This document shows positions 8,950-17,228 of a DNA stretch of 40,370 nt, in pieces. Below the pieces are notes generated by a model. The model worked only from the letters and a program-made list of their open reading frames with translations. It ran no database searches and was not told where the DNA came from. Source of the DNA: JANLUX01 sp031366005 (lineage in GTDB: Bacteria; Bacteroidota; Bacteroidia; AKYH767-A; OLB10); the NCBI GenBank assembly GCA_031366005.1, contig JANLZB010000043.1:1-40370 (forward strand). The letters are read 5' to 3'. Every line of letters begins with the position of its first letter. The stretch's first letter is position 1. Both the position numbers and the translations under genes were made by a program.

Positions 8950-9804
8950 TTAAAAATTAAATCTCAAGCCAACATACGCACCATGGCTGGTAACTTTTGA
9001 TTTATCCAACACAACTACAGTATGAGTAGTTGCAACTCCATTCTGAGTGGTAGTATAAGTAGCAGTAGAATTTTTATCACTGATATCAACAAGTCCGGTT
9101 ACACCTCTGTAACCAACACCAACAGATAAAGCAGGAATAATTCTGAAGTCAAGTCCAGCACCATAAGCTACACCAAAGTCAGTGGGTTTAACTGCAAACT
9201 TTGTGTTTACAATTTCAGTATCACCACTTGATTTACCCTTGATTTTAGCCCCCACGTTAATACCTACCTGAGGACCTGCTGTAATATTAAAATTAACAGG
9301 TTTACTGATATTAGTATTTAAAACAACCATTAATGGGATGTTTATGTAAGAAACATCTATCCTTCTGTCAAGACCTTTATCAACATATTTTTGAGATAAA
9401 GTGTTATACATCACCTCCAATTGCAGTGCGAAGTGTTTTGATAAGTTAGAACCTACATATCCACCAAAACCATAACCTAAAGTGGCAGATGTTTTTGCAA
9501 CTGTTACATTATTGTTGTCAAAGGTGTTTATTTTAAAATTGGTAGCTGAACCCAACACACGTGTTCCGATATAAAAACGTGGCACTCCGAACTTAGATGA
9601 TTTTTCACCACTCTCATCATGCGGTGCAGGTGCTGCCGCTGGAGAAGTCTGTACTGCTGCCGGTGCAGGCTGTGTTGCAGTTTCCGTAGCAGGAATAGTA
9701 GTAGTTTGCTGTATAGTAGTTGTAGTAGTGGTTGTTGACTGAGCATGGGCATTATAACCAAATAACGCAGTTGCTATTGATAATACAATTAAATTCTTTT
9801 TCAT
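8950..9804 (-). CDS. Outer membrane beta-barrel protein
   Basis: 284 residues. The signal peptide MKKNLIVLSIATALFGYNAHAQ is followed by a Thr-rich stretch and a Pro/Ala-rich linker (about 23-65), then a barrel domain that starts RFYIGTRVLGSATNF and ends SHGAYVGLRFNF, with the aromatic C-terminal residue of outer-membrane barrels. Strands such as LGYGFGGYVGSNLSKHFALQ and LSVGVGYRGVTGLVD are visible. The Pro/Ala linker could cross the periplasmic peptidoglycan. It is the first gene of a three-gene envelope cluster with the OmpA lipoprotein. Function unknown. Confidence 0.8.
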   Translation of the reverse strand: MKKNLIVLSIATALFGYNAHAQSTTTTTTTIQQTTTIPATETATQPAPAAVQTSPAAAPAPHDESGEKSSKFGVPRFYIGTRVLGSATNFKINTFDNNNVTVAKTSATLGYGFGGYVGSNLSKHFALQLEVMYNTLSQKYVDKGLDRRIDVSYINIPLMVVLNTNISKPVNFNITAGPQVGINVGAKIKGKSSGDTEIVNTKFAVKPTDFGVAYGAGLDFRIIPALSVGVGYRGVTGLVDISDKNSTATYTTTQNGVATTHTVVVLDKSKVTSHGAYVGLRFNF

Positions 9805-10002
9805 AATTATAGTATTTTTTGTTTAGCATGTCAAGTGAAAATACTGTTCCATAAATAGTAATGGGTTATATCGGTTTAAATGCTATGTTTTTTCTACATG
9901 CTGAGGTATTCACTACACAATAAGGGATGTAAATGAAGAGGTAAGTATGGCAACAAATTTTATGATCTATTGATGAATAATTAATATTTAATTACGCTAT
10001 TT
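9805..10002. other. Divergent intergenic region
   Basis: About 200 AT-rich bases separate the minus-strand barrel gene from the plus-strand 118-residue gene. The region must hold both promoters, but I see no full TAnnTTTG box, hairpin or small coding sequence in it. Confidence 0.4.
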
Positions 10003-10359
10003 ATGAAAACGCATCATGCACCCCTCGAAAAGATTGAAATGAAAACAATGGTTTCATGCCTGAACTCTTTGCTTACACAGGGTTTTGAAACGCAGTTTAA
10101 AGCAGTGAAGAATGGATTAAAATCATTAGCTACTGAAAAAGTGTATTCCGCTGAAGAAGTGCAGGTGTTGAATTTTTACCGGTTTGAAGGTGAGTCAGAC
10201 CCGGCAGATAACTCTATCGTGTATGCAATTGAAACCAAGGATGGAGAAAGAGGAACACTGATAGATGCATACGGGCCTTACAGCGATACTAATGTGACCA
10301 AGTTTATGCAGATGGTAGAAGAAATTAATAAAAAAACACAGAAAGAACAGTCATTGTGA
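10003..10359 (+). CDS. Small conserved Bacteroidota protein (often named phosphoribosylpyrophosphate synthetase-like)
   Basis: 118 residues, with no signal peptide or membrane segment. The block VLNFYRFEGESDPADNSIVY followed by GTLIDAYGPYSDT matches short Bacteroidota proteins (the pattern is YRFEGxSDPxDxSxxYAI then G-LVDAYGxY) that are commonly labelled phosphoribosylpyrophosphate synthetase. That label is almost certainly wrong: the protein is about a third of the size of Prs and has none of its PRPP loop or ribose-phosphate motifs. The N-terminus (LNSLLTQGFETQFKAVKNGL) looks helical. Function unknown; it stands alone with long AT-rich gaps on both sides. Confidence 0.75.
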   Translation: MKTHHAPLEKIEMKTMVSCLNSLLTQGFETQFKAVKNGLKSLATEKVYSAEEVQVLNFYRFEGESDPADNSIVYAIETKDGERGTLIDAYGPYSDTNVTKFMQMVEEINKKTQKEQSL

Positions 10360-10749
10360 ATATATAAAGAAAACCGTTTGGTTTATGATTGAATGGGTAA
10401 TTGCATTTATTTGTTAATAGATGAATAAGAATTAATAATCCATCAAAAATTACAAAGAAAAATTTACACATCTAGTTCATTCATTTTAATAATTCATCAG
10501 TGTATTAACTCTTGTTTTTTATTATGTATGCTTACATAAAACTCTTGGATGTTCACCATATATATAATACCTTTACCCCTTACTCAATTGTATTTTATTA
10601 ATCATAAAAAAAATCAAGCACTGGAAAATTCAATGCCGGAGTCAGGTAGTTCAATTCAAAAAAAATCAAGCGTTTAGCTGAATATAAATTTTATTTCATG
10701 CAGAAAAGATGGGATAAACTAAATTTAAAATCAATAAAAAAATATAAAT
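10360..10749. other. AT-rich intergenic region with a 14-bp direct repeat
   Basis: No convincing gene in these 390 bases. The only structure I see is AAAAAAAATCAAGC at 10606-10619 and again at 10658-10671, 52 bp apart, upstream of the sugar dehydrogenase gene. They could be regulator sites or chance in AT-rich DNA. Confidence 0.35.
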
Positions 10750-12684
10750 ATGAAATGCATTTTTATGATAAATGATTCCATTGAAAGGAAAGTGATGATG
10801 ATTCTTACCGTAATTTTCATATTATGGAGTGTTTTAAACGTCCATGCGCAAACTTTTCCATCAGGGTTTAATCAGCAGTTGGTGGCAAGTGGATTTACTA
10901 AACCTACGGTGTTTGCCTTCGCACCTGACGGACGTTTATTTGTAGCAGAACAAACAGGCAGAGTTAAAATTATTAAGAATGGCAGCGTGCTTACCCGGGC
11001 TTTTATAAAAGTTAACGTAAGTTCCATTGGCGAACGTGGCTTACTGGGCATTGCTATCGATCCGGCTTTCAACACTAATCATTACATATATCTATATTAT
11101 ACATTGGCCAGTAAAGTAAATAACAGGATAAGCCGGTTTACAGCAAGCGGGGATACGGTGGTGCCAGGCAGTGAAACAGTGTTGCTTGACCTGGATTCGA
11201 TACATAACGTTAATCATAACGGAGGTTTTATGCAATTCGGGCCGGATGGAAAACTCTACGTGTGTGTTGGTGAAAACAGAGTGGATTCCAATGCTCAAAA
11301 CCTAAATACTTACCTGGGCAAGATTTTGAGAATTAATAAAGATGGAAGCATTCCATCGGGCAACCCTTTTACCACCGGAAGCACACAACGCAAAAGTGTA
11401 TGGGCTTACGGTGTGAGAAACCCCTACACCCTGGCTTTTCAACCCGGTACAGGAAGGTTTTTTATGAATGATGTAGGCACTTCATATTGGGAAGAAGTAA
11501 ATGATTGCACAACGGGAGGCCATAATTATGGGTGGCCTAACGCTGAAGGAATGAGCACTAATCCTAATTATACCAATCCCATTTATACTTATCCGCACGG
11601 CTCAGCCATTGGCGAGGGATGTGCCATCACTGGCGGAACTTTCTTCAGTCCTGCATCAACAAATTATCCCAGTACTTACCTTGGTAAATACTTTTTTCTT
11701 GATTATTGCGGTAATTGGATAGATATGCTTTCGTTCAGCGGCACCACTGTGACACGTTCTAACTTTGCTACAGGGATTGCCGGTTTCCCGGTTGGAATGA
11801 CTGTAGGTCCTGATGGAAATATTTACTATATGTCGAGAGCTAACGGCTCTGTTTATAAAATCATTTTCGGCCCTCCCACTTTTACTACCACATTAAATGC
11901 TGTGGCTGATGCTTACGTGCGCGGAGGTACTTATGCAAATACTAATTACGGAACTGCCACCACCCTTTATACTCAGGCGAATGCAGGCGCAGCATCCAAC
12001 TATGAAACTTTTGTACGATTTAATCTTACATCATTAAGCGGAACAGTTTCTTCTGCCAAACTGAGGTTGTATGGAGGGTTAAACAACACCAATATTCCCA
12101 GTTTGAATATAGAAGCACATAACTCTTCCAATATTACCTGGCAGGAAAATTCAATCACATGGAATACCAAACCCGCAGCTGACGCCAATATTCTTGCAAC
12201 TACTACTATTTCCGGAACTACGAAGGGATATTATGAGTGGGATATTACATCAAAAATTATTTCCTTAAAAAATGCAGGCGCAACAGAAGTTACAATCAAA
12301 TTAAATAACACAACTGCCACCGGGACCCGTGCAGTGTTTAGTGCGAAGGAAGCAACCAATAATAAACCTCAATTAGTGATTGAATATACAACACCACGAC
12401 TAATGGATGACGCACAACCCGAAGCAAACCTTGATGCTGACTTCGATATTTTTCCTAATCCTGCCGGCAATTTCTTTAATATCTCATTGAAAAATATAAA
12501 GGGTAATGCCACGGTGGGAATTTATGATCTAAAAGGACAATTGTTGATGAAAAAGGGAATAGAAAACAGCAGCACTGAACGAATAGATGCTGCAAACCTG
12601 GAGAATGGAATTTATCTTGTTACTATTACTGATGAGAAAGGAATTCTGACGAAGAAAGTTTTTGTCAATAAGGAAAAAGAATAA
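10750..12684 (+). CDS. Secreted PQQ-dependent sugar dehydrogenase with DNRLRE domain and T9SS sorting domain
   Basis: 644 residues. After a signal peptide ending VHAQ (34) comes a six-bladed propeller of the soluble glucose/aldose dehydrogenase family (about 40-375), with the catalytic HNGG (His156), LGKILRINKDG (189-199) and RNPY (Arg223). The usual GDGGD loop reads GENRV (174-178), so cofactor or calcium binding may differ. Residues about 380-545 are a DNRLRE-type stalk domain (ADAYVRGGTYANTNYG; TWQENSITWNTKP), often found in secreted multidomain proteins. The last 85 or so residues (DIFPNPAGNFFNISL to TKKVFVNKEKE) are a T9SS sorting domain. Probable role: periplasmic or surface oxidation of sugars with electron transfer; PQQ dependence is by family, not proved. 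Confidence 0.85.
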   Translation: MKCIFMINDSIERKVMMILTVIFILWSVLNVHAQTFPSGFNQQLVASGFTKPTVFAFAPDGRLFVAEQTGRVKIIKNGSVLTRAFIKVNVSSIGERGLLGIAIDPAFNTNHYIYLYYTLASKVNNRISRFTASGDTVVPGSETVLLDLDSIHNVNHNGGFMQFGPDGKLYVCVGENRVDSNAQNLNTYLGKILRINKDGSIPSGNPFTTGSTQRKSVWAYGVRNPYTLAFQPGTGRFFMNDVGTSYWEEVNDCTTGGHNYGWPNAEGMSTNPNYTNPIYTYPHGSAIGEGCAITGGTFFSPASTNYPSTYLGKYFFLDYCGNWIDMLSFSGTTVTRSNFATGIAGFPVGMTVGPDGNIYYMSRANGSVYKIIFGPPTFTTTLNAVADAYVRGGTYANTNYGTATTLYTQANAGAASNYETFVRFNLTSLSGTVSSAKLRLYGGLNNTNIPSLNIEAHNSSNITWQENSITWNTKPAADANILATTTISGTTKGYYEWDITSKIISLKNAGATEVTIKLNNTTATGTRAVFSAKEATNNKPQLVIEYTTPRLMDDAQPEANLDADFDIFPNPAGNFFNISLKNIKGNATVGIYDLKGQLLMKKGIENSSTERIDAANLENGIYLVTITDEKGILTKKVFVNKEKE

Positions 12685-12722
12685 GTTTAAAATATCCGCG
12701 AAAGCTTCTTAAATTTTATAAT

Positions 12723-13334
12723 TTATTTCCTTACTGATTGCACAGGCAACTCACCACGTTCAATTTGTTGAACGATGGTTTCAATCATTGCATCTTCACC
12801 TTTGGCATCGTAGTCGTCTTTCAGGTTTTCACCAAACAAACGTGCAAGCCCTTGCCAGAAAAATGCCTGAAAAGAACCGCGTAATTCTTTTACCAGATAA
12901 TAAGAAGTGCTGCCTGTTTGGCGGTCAACGAGCTTGATTAAAATCCGACCCTGGTTGATGGTTAAGTTTTTAAGATCTTTTTCAAAATCATTTTTCAATT
13001 GTTTTTCGGTAATTTTTATAAAACGTTTTTTCTCGCGTTCATTGGTAATATGCTGAATGCTGTCGTTAACATATTTCAATTGTGTTTCTGCAAGACGGGC
13101 ATAAGGATATGCCCGCAACACATCCCTTCTCAGCTTTAGATAAGATTTTAACTGGGCAGCCGCTTCCGGTGACAGTGTTGCAATAATTTCAACAGGCGCA
13201 AGATTGATTAATGGAATGGTATCACCGTCAATAATAGTTGCCAGTGTTTTATAACGTCCATCAGGCATTTTCAACTGTGCATTGGCAATCACTGAAAAAC
13301 AAAAGGTAAAGAAGAACAAGAATACTTTACGCAT
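12723..13334 (-). CDS. DUF4294 domain-containing protein
   Basis: 203 residues. A signal peptide (MRKVFLFFFTFCFSVIANAQ) precedes DGDTIPLINLAPVEIIA and the helical block YLKLRRDVLRAYPYARLAETQ, followed by KKRFIKITEKQLKNDFEKDLKNL and LTINQGRILIKLVDRQTG, the features of Bacteroidota DUF4294 proteins. The function is unknown. It is the last gene of the minus-strand run that includes accC, 81 bp upstream, and converges with the sugar dehydrogenase gene. Confidence 0.85.
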   Translation of the reverse strand: MRKVFLFFFTFCFSVIANAQLKMPDGRYKTLATIIDGDTIPLINLAPVEIIATLSPEAAAQLKSYLKLRRDVLRAYPYARLAETQLKYVNDSIQHITNEREKKRFIKITEKQLKNDFEKDLKNLTINQGRILIKLVDRQTGSTSYYLVKELRGSFQAFFWQGLARLFGENLKDDYDAKGEDAMIETIVQQIERGELPVQSVRK

Positions 13335-13415
13335 GCAATTGCTAAGTCAAGATTTAAGCCGTTTTTTTGGACACAGATTTGAAGATGGGAGCAGATTCAA
13401 ATTATAAATCGTAAA

Positions 13416-14906
13416 TCAAGAACGGTTCTGTTTCCATTTAGAAAAACTTTCATCGGAAGTATTTAACTGAACAACGGATGAAGCAGCAGAAGATTGTATG
13501 AATTCAGCCACTAATGCAGCCGCTAATAGTTCTTCCTCACTTCCCTCCTGCCCTAACATTTCCGGCTTAAAATAATTGCTTACAAAATGTGTATCAAAGT
13601 TTCCGCTGGTGAAAGCCTTATGCTTCATTACAAAACTGCAAAAAGTCAAAGTTGTTTGCGGTCCCACAATGGTATATTCATCAATAGCACGAATCATGCG
13701 CTGGATTGCTTCCTGCCGATTGCTTCCATAGGTAATGAGTTTTGCTATCATCGGGTCATAATAAATCGGAATGTCCATTCCTTCTTCAAAACCATCATCT
13801 ACTCTTACACCCGGACCTTGCGGACGGATGTAACGAACAAGCTTACCAATGTCAGGTAAAAAATTATTTGCAGGATCTTCGGCATACACACGCACTTCAA
13901 TGGCATGACCATTTATTTTTAAATCATCCTGGGTAAAGCTTAATTTTTCGCCTTGTGCAATTTTAATCTGCTCCTTCACCAAGTCAAGTCCCGTTATCAT
14001 TTCCGTTACCGGATGCTCTACCTGCAAACGAGTGTTCATCTCAAGAAAATAAAAGTTTTTATTTTCATCCAATAGAAATTCTACCGTTCCAGCACCAACA
14101 TAATTGCAAGCCTTGGCAACCTGTACAGCACACCTTCCCATCTCTTTTCTTATCTCAGGAGTAAGCACTGAAGATGGCGCTTCTTCCACCACTTTCTGAT
14201 GTCTGCGTTGCACTGAACATTCGCGCTCAAAGAGATGAACGATGTTGCCATGTGTATCACCTAATATCTGTATTTCAATGTGGCGCGGTGAGGCTACGTA
14301 ACGCTCAATAAAAACAGAACCATCACCAAAGGCAGAGGTGGCTTCACTCACCGCCATTTTCATCATCTCTTCAAACTGTTCAGCGTTATCAACAATACGC
14401 ATTCCTTTACCACCACCACCAGCAGATGCTTTTATAAGAATTGGAAATCCAACCTGCTCAGCTACTTTTTTTGCTTCTGCTAAATCAGTGATAGCATAAT
14501 CAGTTCCCGGTACTAATGGAATATTAAATTGTTTGGCTGCCGCTTTAGCTGCCAGTTTACTTCCCATCATTTCCATTGCTTCAGGAGAAGGACCAATTAA
14601 AACTAATCCTGCATCACGCACTGCTCTTGCAAAGCCTGCATTCTCCGAAAGGAAACCATACCCCGGATGGATTGCCTGGGCTCCTGCCTGCTGTGTCACT
14701 TCAATTATTTTATTCATCAGCAAATAACTTTGCGATGACGGAGGAGCACCAATGCAAAACGCTTCATCAGCGTAACGAACATGCAATGCATTACGATCAG
14801 CTTCTGAAAAAATAGCAACAGTGGCAATGCCCATTTCTTTTGCAGAACGCATGATTCGTAATGCAATTTCTCCGCGGTTGGCTATTAATATTTTAGTGAA
14901 GATCAT
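13416..14906 (-). CDS. accC: Biotin carboxylase subunit of acetyl-/acyl-CoA carboxylase
   Basis: 496 residues, longer than the roughly 450 of Escherichia coli AccC because of a C-terminal tail from about 450. It has the N-terminal KILIANRGEIALRI (5-18), the ATP-grasp glycine loop GGGGKGMR (163-170), and EMNTRLQVEHPVTE (289-302) with the carboxylation residues. It carboxylates the biotin of BCCP with ATP and bicarbonate, the first half of malonyl-CoA synthesis or of propionyl-CoA carboxylation. No BCCP (accB) or carboxyltransferase gene is next to it. The tail and the missing neighbour leave open an acyl-CoA carboxylase of the propionyl type. The start at 14906 is 9 bp from an inverted-repeat arm. 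Confidence 0.9.
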   Translation of the reverse strand: MIFTKILIANRGEIALRIMRSAKEMGIATVAIFSEADRNALHVRYADEAFCIGAPPSSQSYLLMNKIIEVTQQAGAQAIHPGYGFLSENAGFARAVRDAGLVLIGPSPEAMEMMGSKLAAKAAAKQFNIPLVPGTDYAITDLAEAKKVAEQVGFPILIKASAGGGGKGMRIVDNAEQFEEMMKMAVSEATSAFGDGSVFIERYVASPRHIEIQILGDTHGNIVHLFERECSVQRRHQKVVEEAPSSVLTPEIRKEMGRCAVQVAKACNYVGAGTVEFLLDENKNFYFLEMNTRLQVEHPVTEMITGLDLVKEQIKIAQGEKLSFTQDDLKINGHAIEVRVYAEDPANNFLPDIGKLVRYIRPQGPGVRVDDGFEEGMDIPIYYDPMIAKLITYGSNRQEAIQRMIRAIDEYTIVGPQTTLTFCSFVMKHKAFTSGNFDTHFVSNYFKPEMLGQEGSEEELLAAALVAEFIQSSAASSVVQLNTSDESFSKWKQNRS

Positions 14907-14914
14907 ATGTTTTT

Positions 14915-15480
14915 GAGTAGGGAGTTATTAGTAGGAAGCAGGGAATGATAGTAGGAAAACGACTCTCCTATTTAAAATTCAAATCCATTACTGCCTTCTA
15001 TTTTCGTCATTCATTTTTTCTTTTTATTGCGTTTACCAAACCACTATTCAGTTTAGCAAGTTCTATCAGTTTTAATCTTGACAAATTATTCTCCTCATCA
15101 GAAATATAATTTGTTCTAAATGCAATTGTTGTGCAAACAACACATTCTCTAATAGATCGTTTGTAAATTCTCAGAAAATTATTAAAATCATTATCTGTAC
15201 TGCCCGCACCTTCTCCTATATTTAAAGCGATAGAACAAGCAGCTCTTCTAAATTGGGAAGTTAAACCATACAATTCATGATCAGGAAATTTATCTGTAAA
15301 AAAATAAGCTTTGTCCACAAAATCCAAAGCTTTTTGATAAGTAATTAGGTTTTCAAAATTGAATGATTCTGGCTTTTCCATTATTGAACAAAAATATCTT
15401 TTTTTGGAGTGATAATGATCTAACTAGTGATAGTGAGCTGAAGAATGAATACCCTACTCCCCACTAATAACTCCCTACTC
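14915..15480. repeat. Complementary arms enclosing the four-helix-bundle gene (IVS-like element)
   Basis: The 29-nt left arm (14915-14943) is complementary to the right arm (15452-15480) at 26 of 29 positions; the outer 18 are identical (left arm starts GAGTAGGGAGTTATTAGT). The element takes up nearly the whole gap between the desaturase stop (15483) and the accC start (14906) and holds only the 124-residue four-helix-bundle gene. In a minus-strand transcript the arms could pair and put the gene in the loop. This is the layout of intervening sequences in 23S rRNA genes, although no rRNA is present. Confidence 0.7.
15007..15381 (-). CDS. Four-helix-bundle protein (S23 / 23S rRNA intervening-sequence protein family)
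   Basis: 124 residues. NFENLITYQKALDFVDKAYF (9-28), DHELYGLTSQFRRAACSIALNIGEG and the closing segment LKLIELAKLNSGLVNAIKR show the four-helix-bundle signature (L-x-Y-Q-K-A; LTSQFRRAA-S-x-x-xNIxEG) of the family first found in 23S rRNA intervening sequences; related proteins (Avd) serve as accessory factors of diversity-generating retroelements. No reverse transcriptase or variable repeat is present here. The protein is cytoplasmic and probably forms an RNA- or nucleic-acid-binding oligomer, by family. The gene lies between complementary arms in a gap between two metabolic genes. Confidence 0.88.
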   Translation of the reverse strand: MEKPESFNFENLITYQKALDFVDKAYFFTDKFPDHELYGLTSQFRRAACSIALNIGEGAGSTDNDFNNFLRIYKRSIRECVVCTTIAFRTNYISDEENNLSRLKLIELAKLNSGLVNAIKRKNE

Positions 15481-15482
15481 CC

Positions 15483-16142
15483 TTATAGCAGTTCAGAAAG
15501 TTTCTCTTTGCTCTCGTTGAATGATTTATCACCACGAGGTGGAAGCGTACCGAAAAGATGATCCCAGATGGGAAGGCTTACTGCAAATGCGGTGTGGTCA
15601 GCTTTGTAATGATGTAAAGCATGATGTGTCCACAACATACGGAAAAAGTTTTTTGGAGGACGAAAACGATGCACTGCATAATGAATGGAAAGATAAATAC
15701 AATAGCCTACCAGGAAACCAGGATAGAATAAAAATACCGTATCATTCATCAACATGCGAAAAAGGCTGTAGAAAAAAACTGCAAGCACAATAGATATTAC
15801 GGGCGGCATCACTAATCGTTCTTTATCGCGCGGATACTCATGATGCACTCCGTGAATTTTGTATTTAAACTCCTGCTGTTTTTCTGTTTTTGCTTCAAAA
15901 TGAAAAAGGAAACGATGGATGGTATATTCAACCAAAGAAAATGAAATCATTCCAAGCGGAACAAGGTACAACGCATGCACTAATGGAAGTAAAGTATATA
16001 ATGCAGCATAAACCAATATTGCTACACTAACAGCAAGATATAAAGTAACAGGAACTGCAACATGAGTGCGGGTAAGCGATTCTAAAAATTTATTATTAAA
16101 AAGTGCAGTGGTTCCTTTATTTGAGATGCGGTAGTTGTTCAT
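15483..16142 (-). CDS. Sterol desaturase / fatty acid hydroxylase family membrane enzyme
   Basis: 219 residues. Hydrophobic segments at about 30-53, 56-72, 112-130 and 137-155 surround the histidine clusters of the diiron hydroxylase superfamily: HRFLFH (76-81), HGVHHEYP (97-104), HYAVHR (154-159) and THHALHHYK (172-180). The length and the HGVHHEYPRD motif favour a fatty-acid 2-hydroxylase-like enzyme, which would add a hydroxyl group to sphingolipid or other acyl chains; Bacteroidota make such hydroxylated lipids. The substrate is inferred only from family. The stop lies 3 bp from the right arm of the four-helix-bundle element. Confidence 0.87.
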   Translation of the reverse strand: MNNYRISNKGTTALFNNKFLESLTRTHVAVPVTLYLAVSVAILVYAALYTLLPLVHALYLVPLGMISFSLVEYTIHRFLFHFEAKTEKQQEFKYKIHGVHHEYPRDKERLVMPPVISIVLAVFFYSLFRMLMNDTVFLFYPGFLVGYCIYLSIHYAVHRFRPPKNFFRMLWTHHALHHYKADHTAFAVSLPIWDHLFGTLPPRGDKSFNESKEKLSELL

Positions 16143-16168
16143 ATCACGACTCTTTAAAAAACTTATGC

Positions 16169-16176
16169 CAAAGATA
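16169..16176 (-). promoter_or_regulatory. Bacteroidota -7 promoter box for the desaturase gene
   Basis: On the minus strand this reads TATCTTTG, an exact TAnnTTTG match, 26 bases before the ATG at 16142. A TTTG on the same strand lies about 11 bases upstream of it, closer than a normal -33 element. Confidence 0.4.
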
Positions 16177-16212
16177 AGTTAGAAAATCAAAGTAAAATGA
16201 AGCCCTTATTTT

Positions 16213-17103
16213 TTATTTTCTGCTATTCACGAGAAAACCAATGATGCGGTAACAAAGTTTTGCCAGCGTATATTCGGAATTTACATTGCCAGCCATCGGA
16301 GCACATTCAACAATATCAAAACCCACTACTTTTTTTCTTTCTATCAAGCGTTGTAAAAACTCCATCGTCTCATCCCAGAATAAACCTCCTGGTTCAGCAG
16401 TGCCTACTGCCGGCATGATGGAGGGATCGAAACCGTCTGCATCAATTGTTAAATATACATTTTCTGTAAGTGAGTTAATGGCTGCATCCATCCAGTGATC
16501 ATTCTTACGTATGTCATGAGCATAGTAAGTATGAATCCTTTGTGATGTGGCAGATAACTCTGCTTCTGCTTTACTCAAGGCACGAATTCCAACCTGTGTT
16601 AAGGGCACATCTAATTCATGTACACGTGCCATCACTGATGCATGGCTGTATAAATTATCGTTGTATGAAAAGCGAAGATCTGCATGTGCATCAATCTGCA
16701 ATACGCTAAGGTTTTTATATTTTTTATGATGTGATTTCACAAAGCCAAGCGTTACCGTATGTTCAGCGCCCAATGAAATAACAAATTTTCCGTCAGCAAT
16801 AAATTTATCAGTGATCTGCTCTATCAGTGCAATAGCTTCTGCATCCACACGATTTAAAAAGTGAAGAGGTTCAGCAGTGCAGATACCACCCTTCTTATAC
16901 GTTTCCATTTGCAGCATCTCATCATAAAACTCCACAAAATGCGATGCATTCAATATGGCTTCCGGCCCTTTTGCAGAACCGCTTTGGTAAGATGAGGTAT
17001 GCTCATAAGGAACAGGATGAATGATGAATTTTGATTTTTCGTATTTGGAAAACTCAGGCTCAGTAATGCCCAAGAAGTTTTTTTCGTAATCGTAAAAATG
17101 CAT
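16213..17103 (-). CDS. speB: Agmatinase / arginase-ureohydrolase family protein
   Basis: 296 residues. The two-manganese site is complete: His115 in LGAEHT, Asp138, His140 and Asp142 in DAHADLR, and Asp221 and Asp223 in TIDADGFDP. VPYEHTSSYQSGSAKGPEAI (31-50) is the usual N-terminal signature of agmatinases (substrate-entry loop). The enzyme would hydrolyse agmatine to putrescine and urea in the polyamine pathway; formiminoglutamase or another guanidino substrate is possible. The gene follows sucC on the minus strand across a 125-bp gap filled with a palindromic repeat. Confidence 0.85.
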   Translation of the reverse strand: MHFYDYEKNFLGITEPEFSKYEKSKFIIHPVPYEHTSSYQSGSAKGPEAILNASHFVEFYDEMLQMETYKKGGICTAEPLHFLNRVDAEAIALIEQITDKFIADGKFVISLGAEHTVTLGFVKSHHKKYKNLSVLQIDAHADLRFSYNDNLYSHASVMARVHELDVPLTQVGIRALSKAEAELSATSQRIHTYYAHDIRKNDHWMDAAINSLTENVYLTIDADGFDPSIMPAVGTAEPGGLFWDETMEFLQRLIERKKVVGFDIVECAPMAGNVNSEYTLAKLCYRIIGFLVNSRK

Positions 17104-17108
17104 ATTCT

Positions 17109-17224
17109 AATTTTGAGTTATGAATTTTGAGTTATGAGTTATGAATTTTGAATTTTGAGTTATGAATTTTGAGTTATGAGTTAAGGAATTTAAATTCATA
17201 ACTCAAAATTCATAACTCAAAATT
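17109..17224. repeat. Tandem and inverted word repeat forming a 28-bp perfect hairpin
   Basis: A 30-bp unit built from TTTTGAGTTATGAA words occurs at 17109-17138 and again, identical, at 17151-17180. The first 28 bases of each are perfectly complementary to 17197-17224. The second copy and the right arm give a 28-bp stem with an 18-base loop. The repeat fills nearly the whole gap between sucC (stop 17229) and speB (start 17103). The stem is AT-rich and could act as a terminator or as an RNA processing or stability element. Confidence 0.85.
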
Positions 17225-17228
17225 TGTT

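Noticed and set aside
9690..9745. TAG/TTG trinucleotide run as a microsatellite
   Set aside because: It is the Thr-rich coding stretch of the barrel protein read from the other strand, in frame and followed by normal sequence.
10003..10359. Phosphoribosylpyrophosphate synthetase activity for the 118-residue protein
   Set aside because: The protein is far too short and lacks the PRPP-binding and ATP motifs; the name in related entries seems to be a propagated error.
15007..15381. Four-helix-bundle protein as the Avd part of a diversity-generating retroelement
   Set aside because: No reverse transcriptase, template repeat or variable repeat was found in the window.
17104..17228. Repeated units as a CRISPR array
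   Set aside because: Two direct copies and one inverse copy with a 12-base spacing, no regular spacers and no cas genes.
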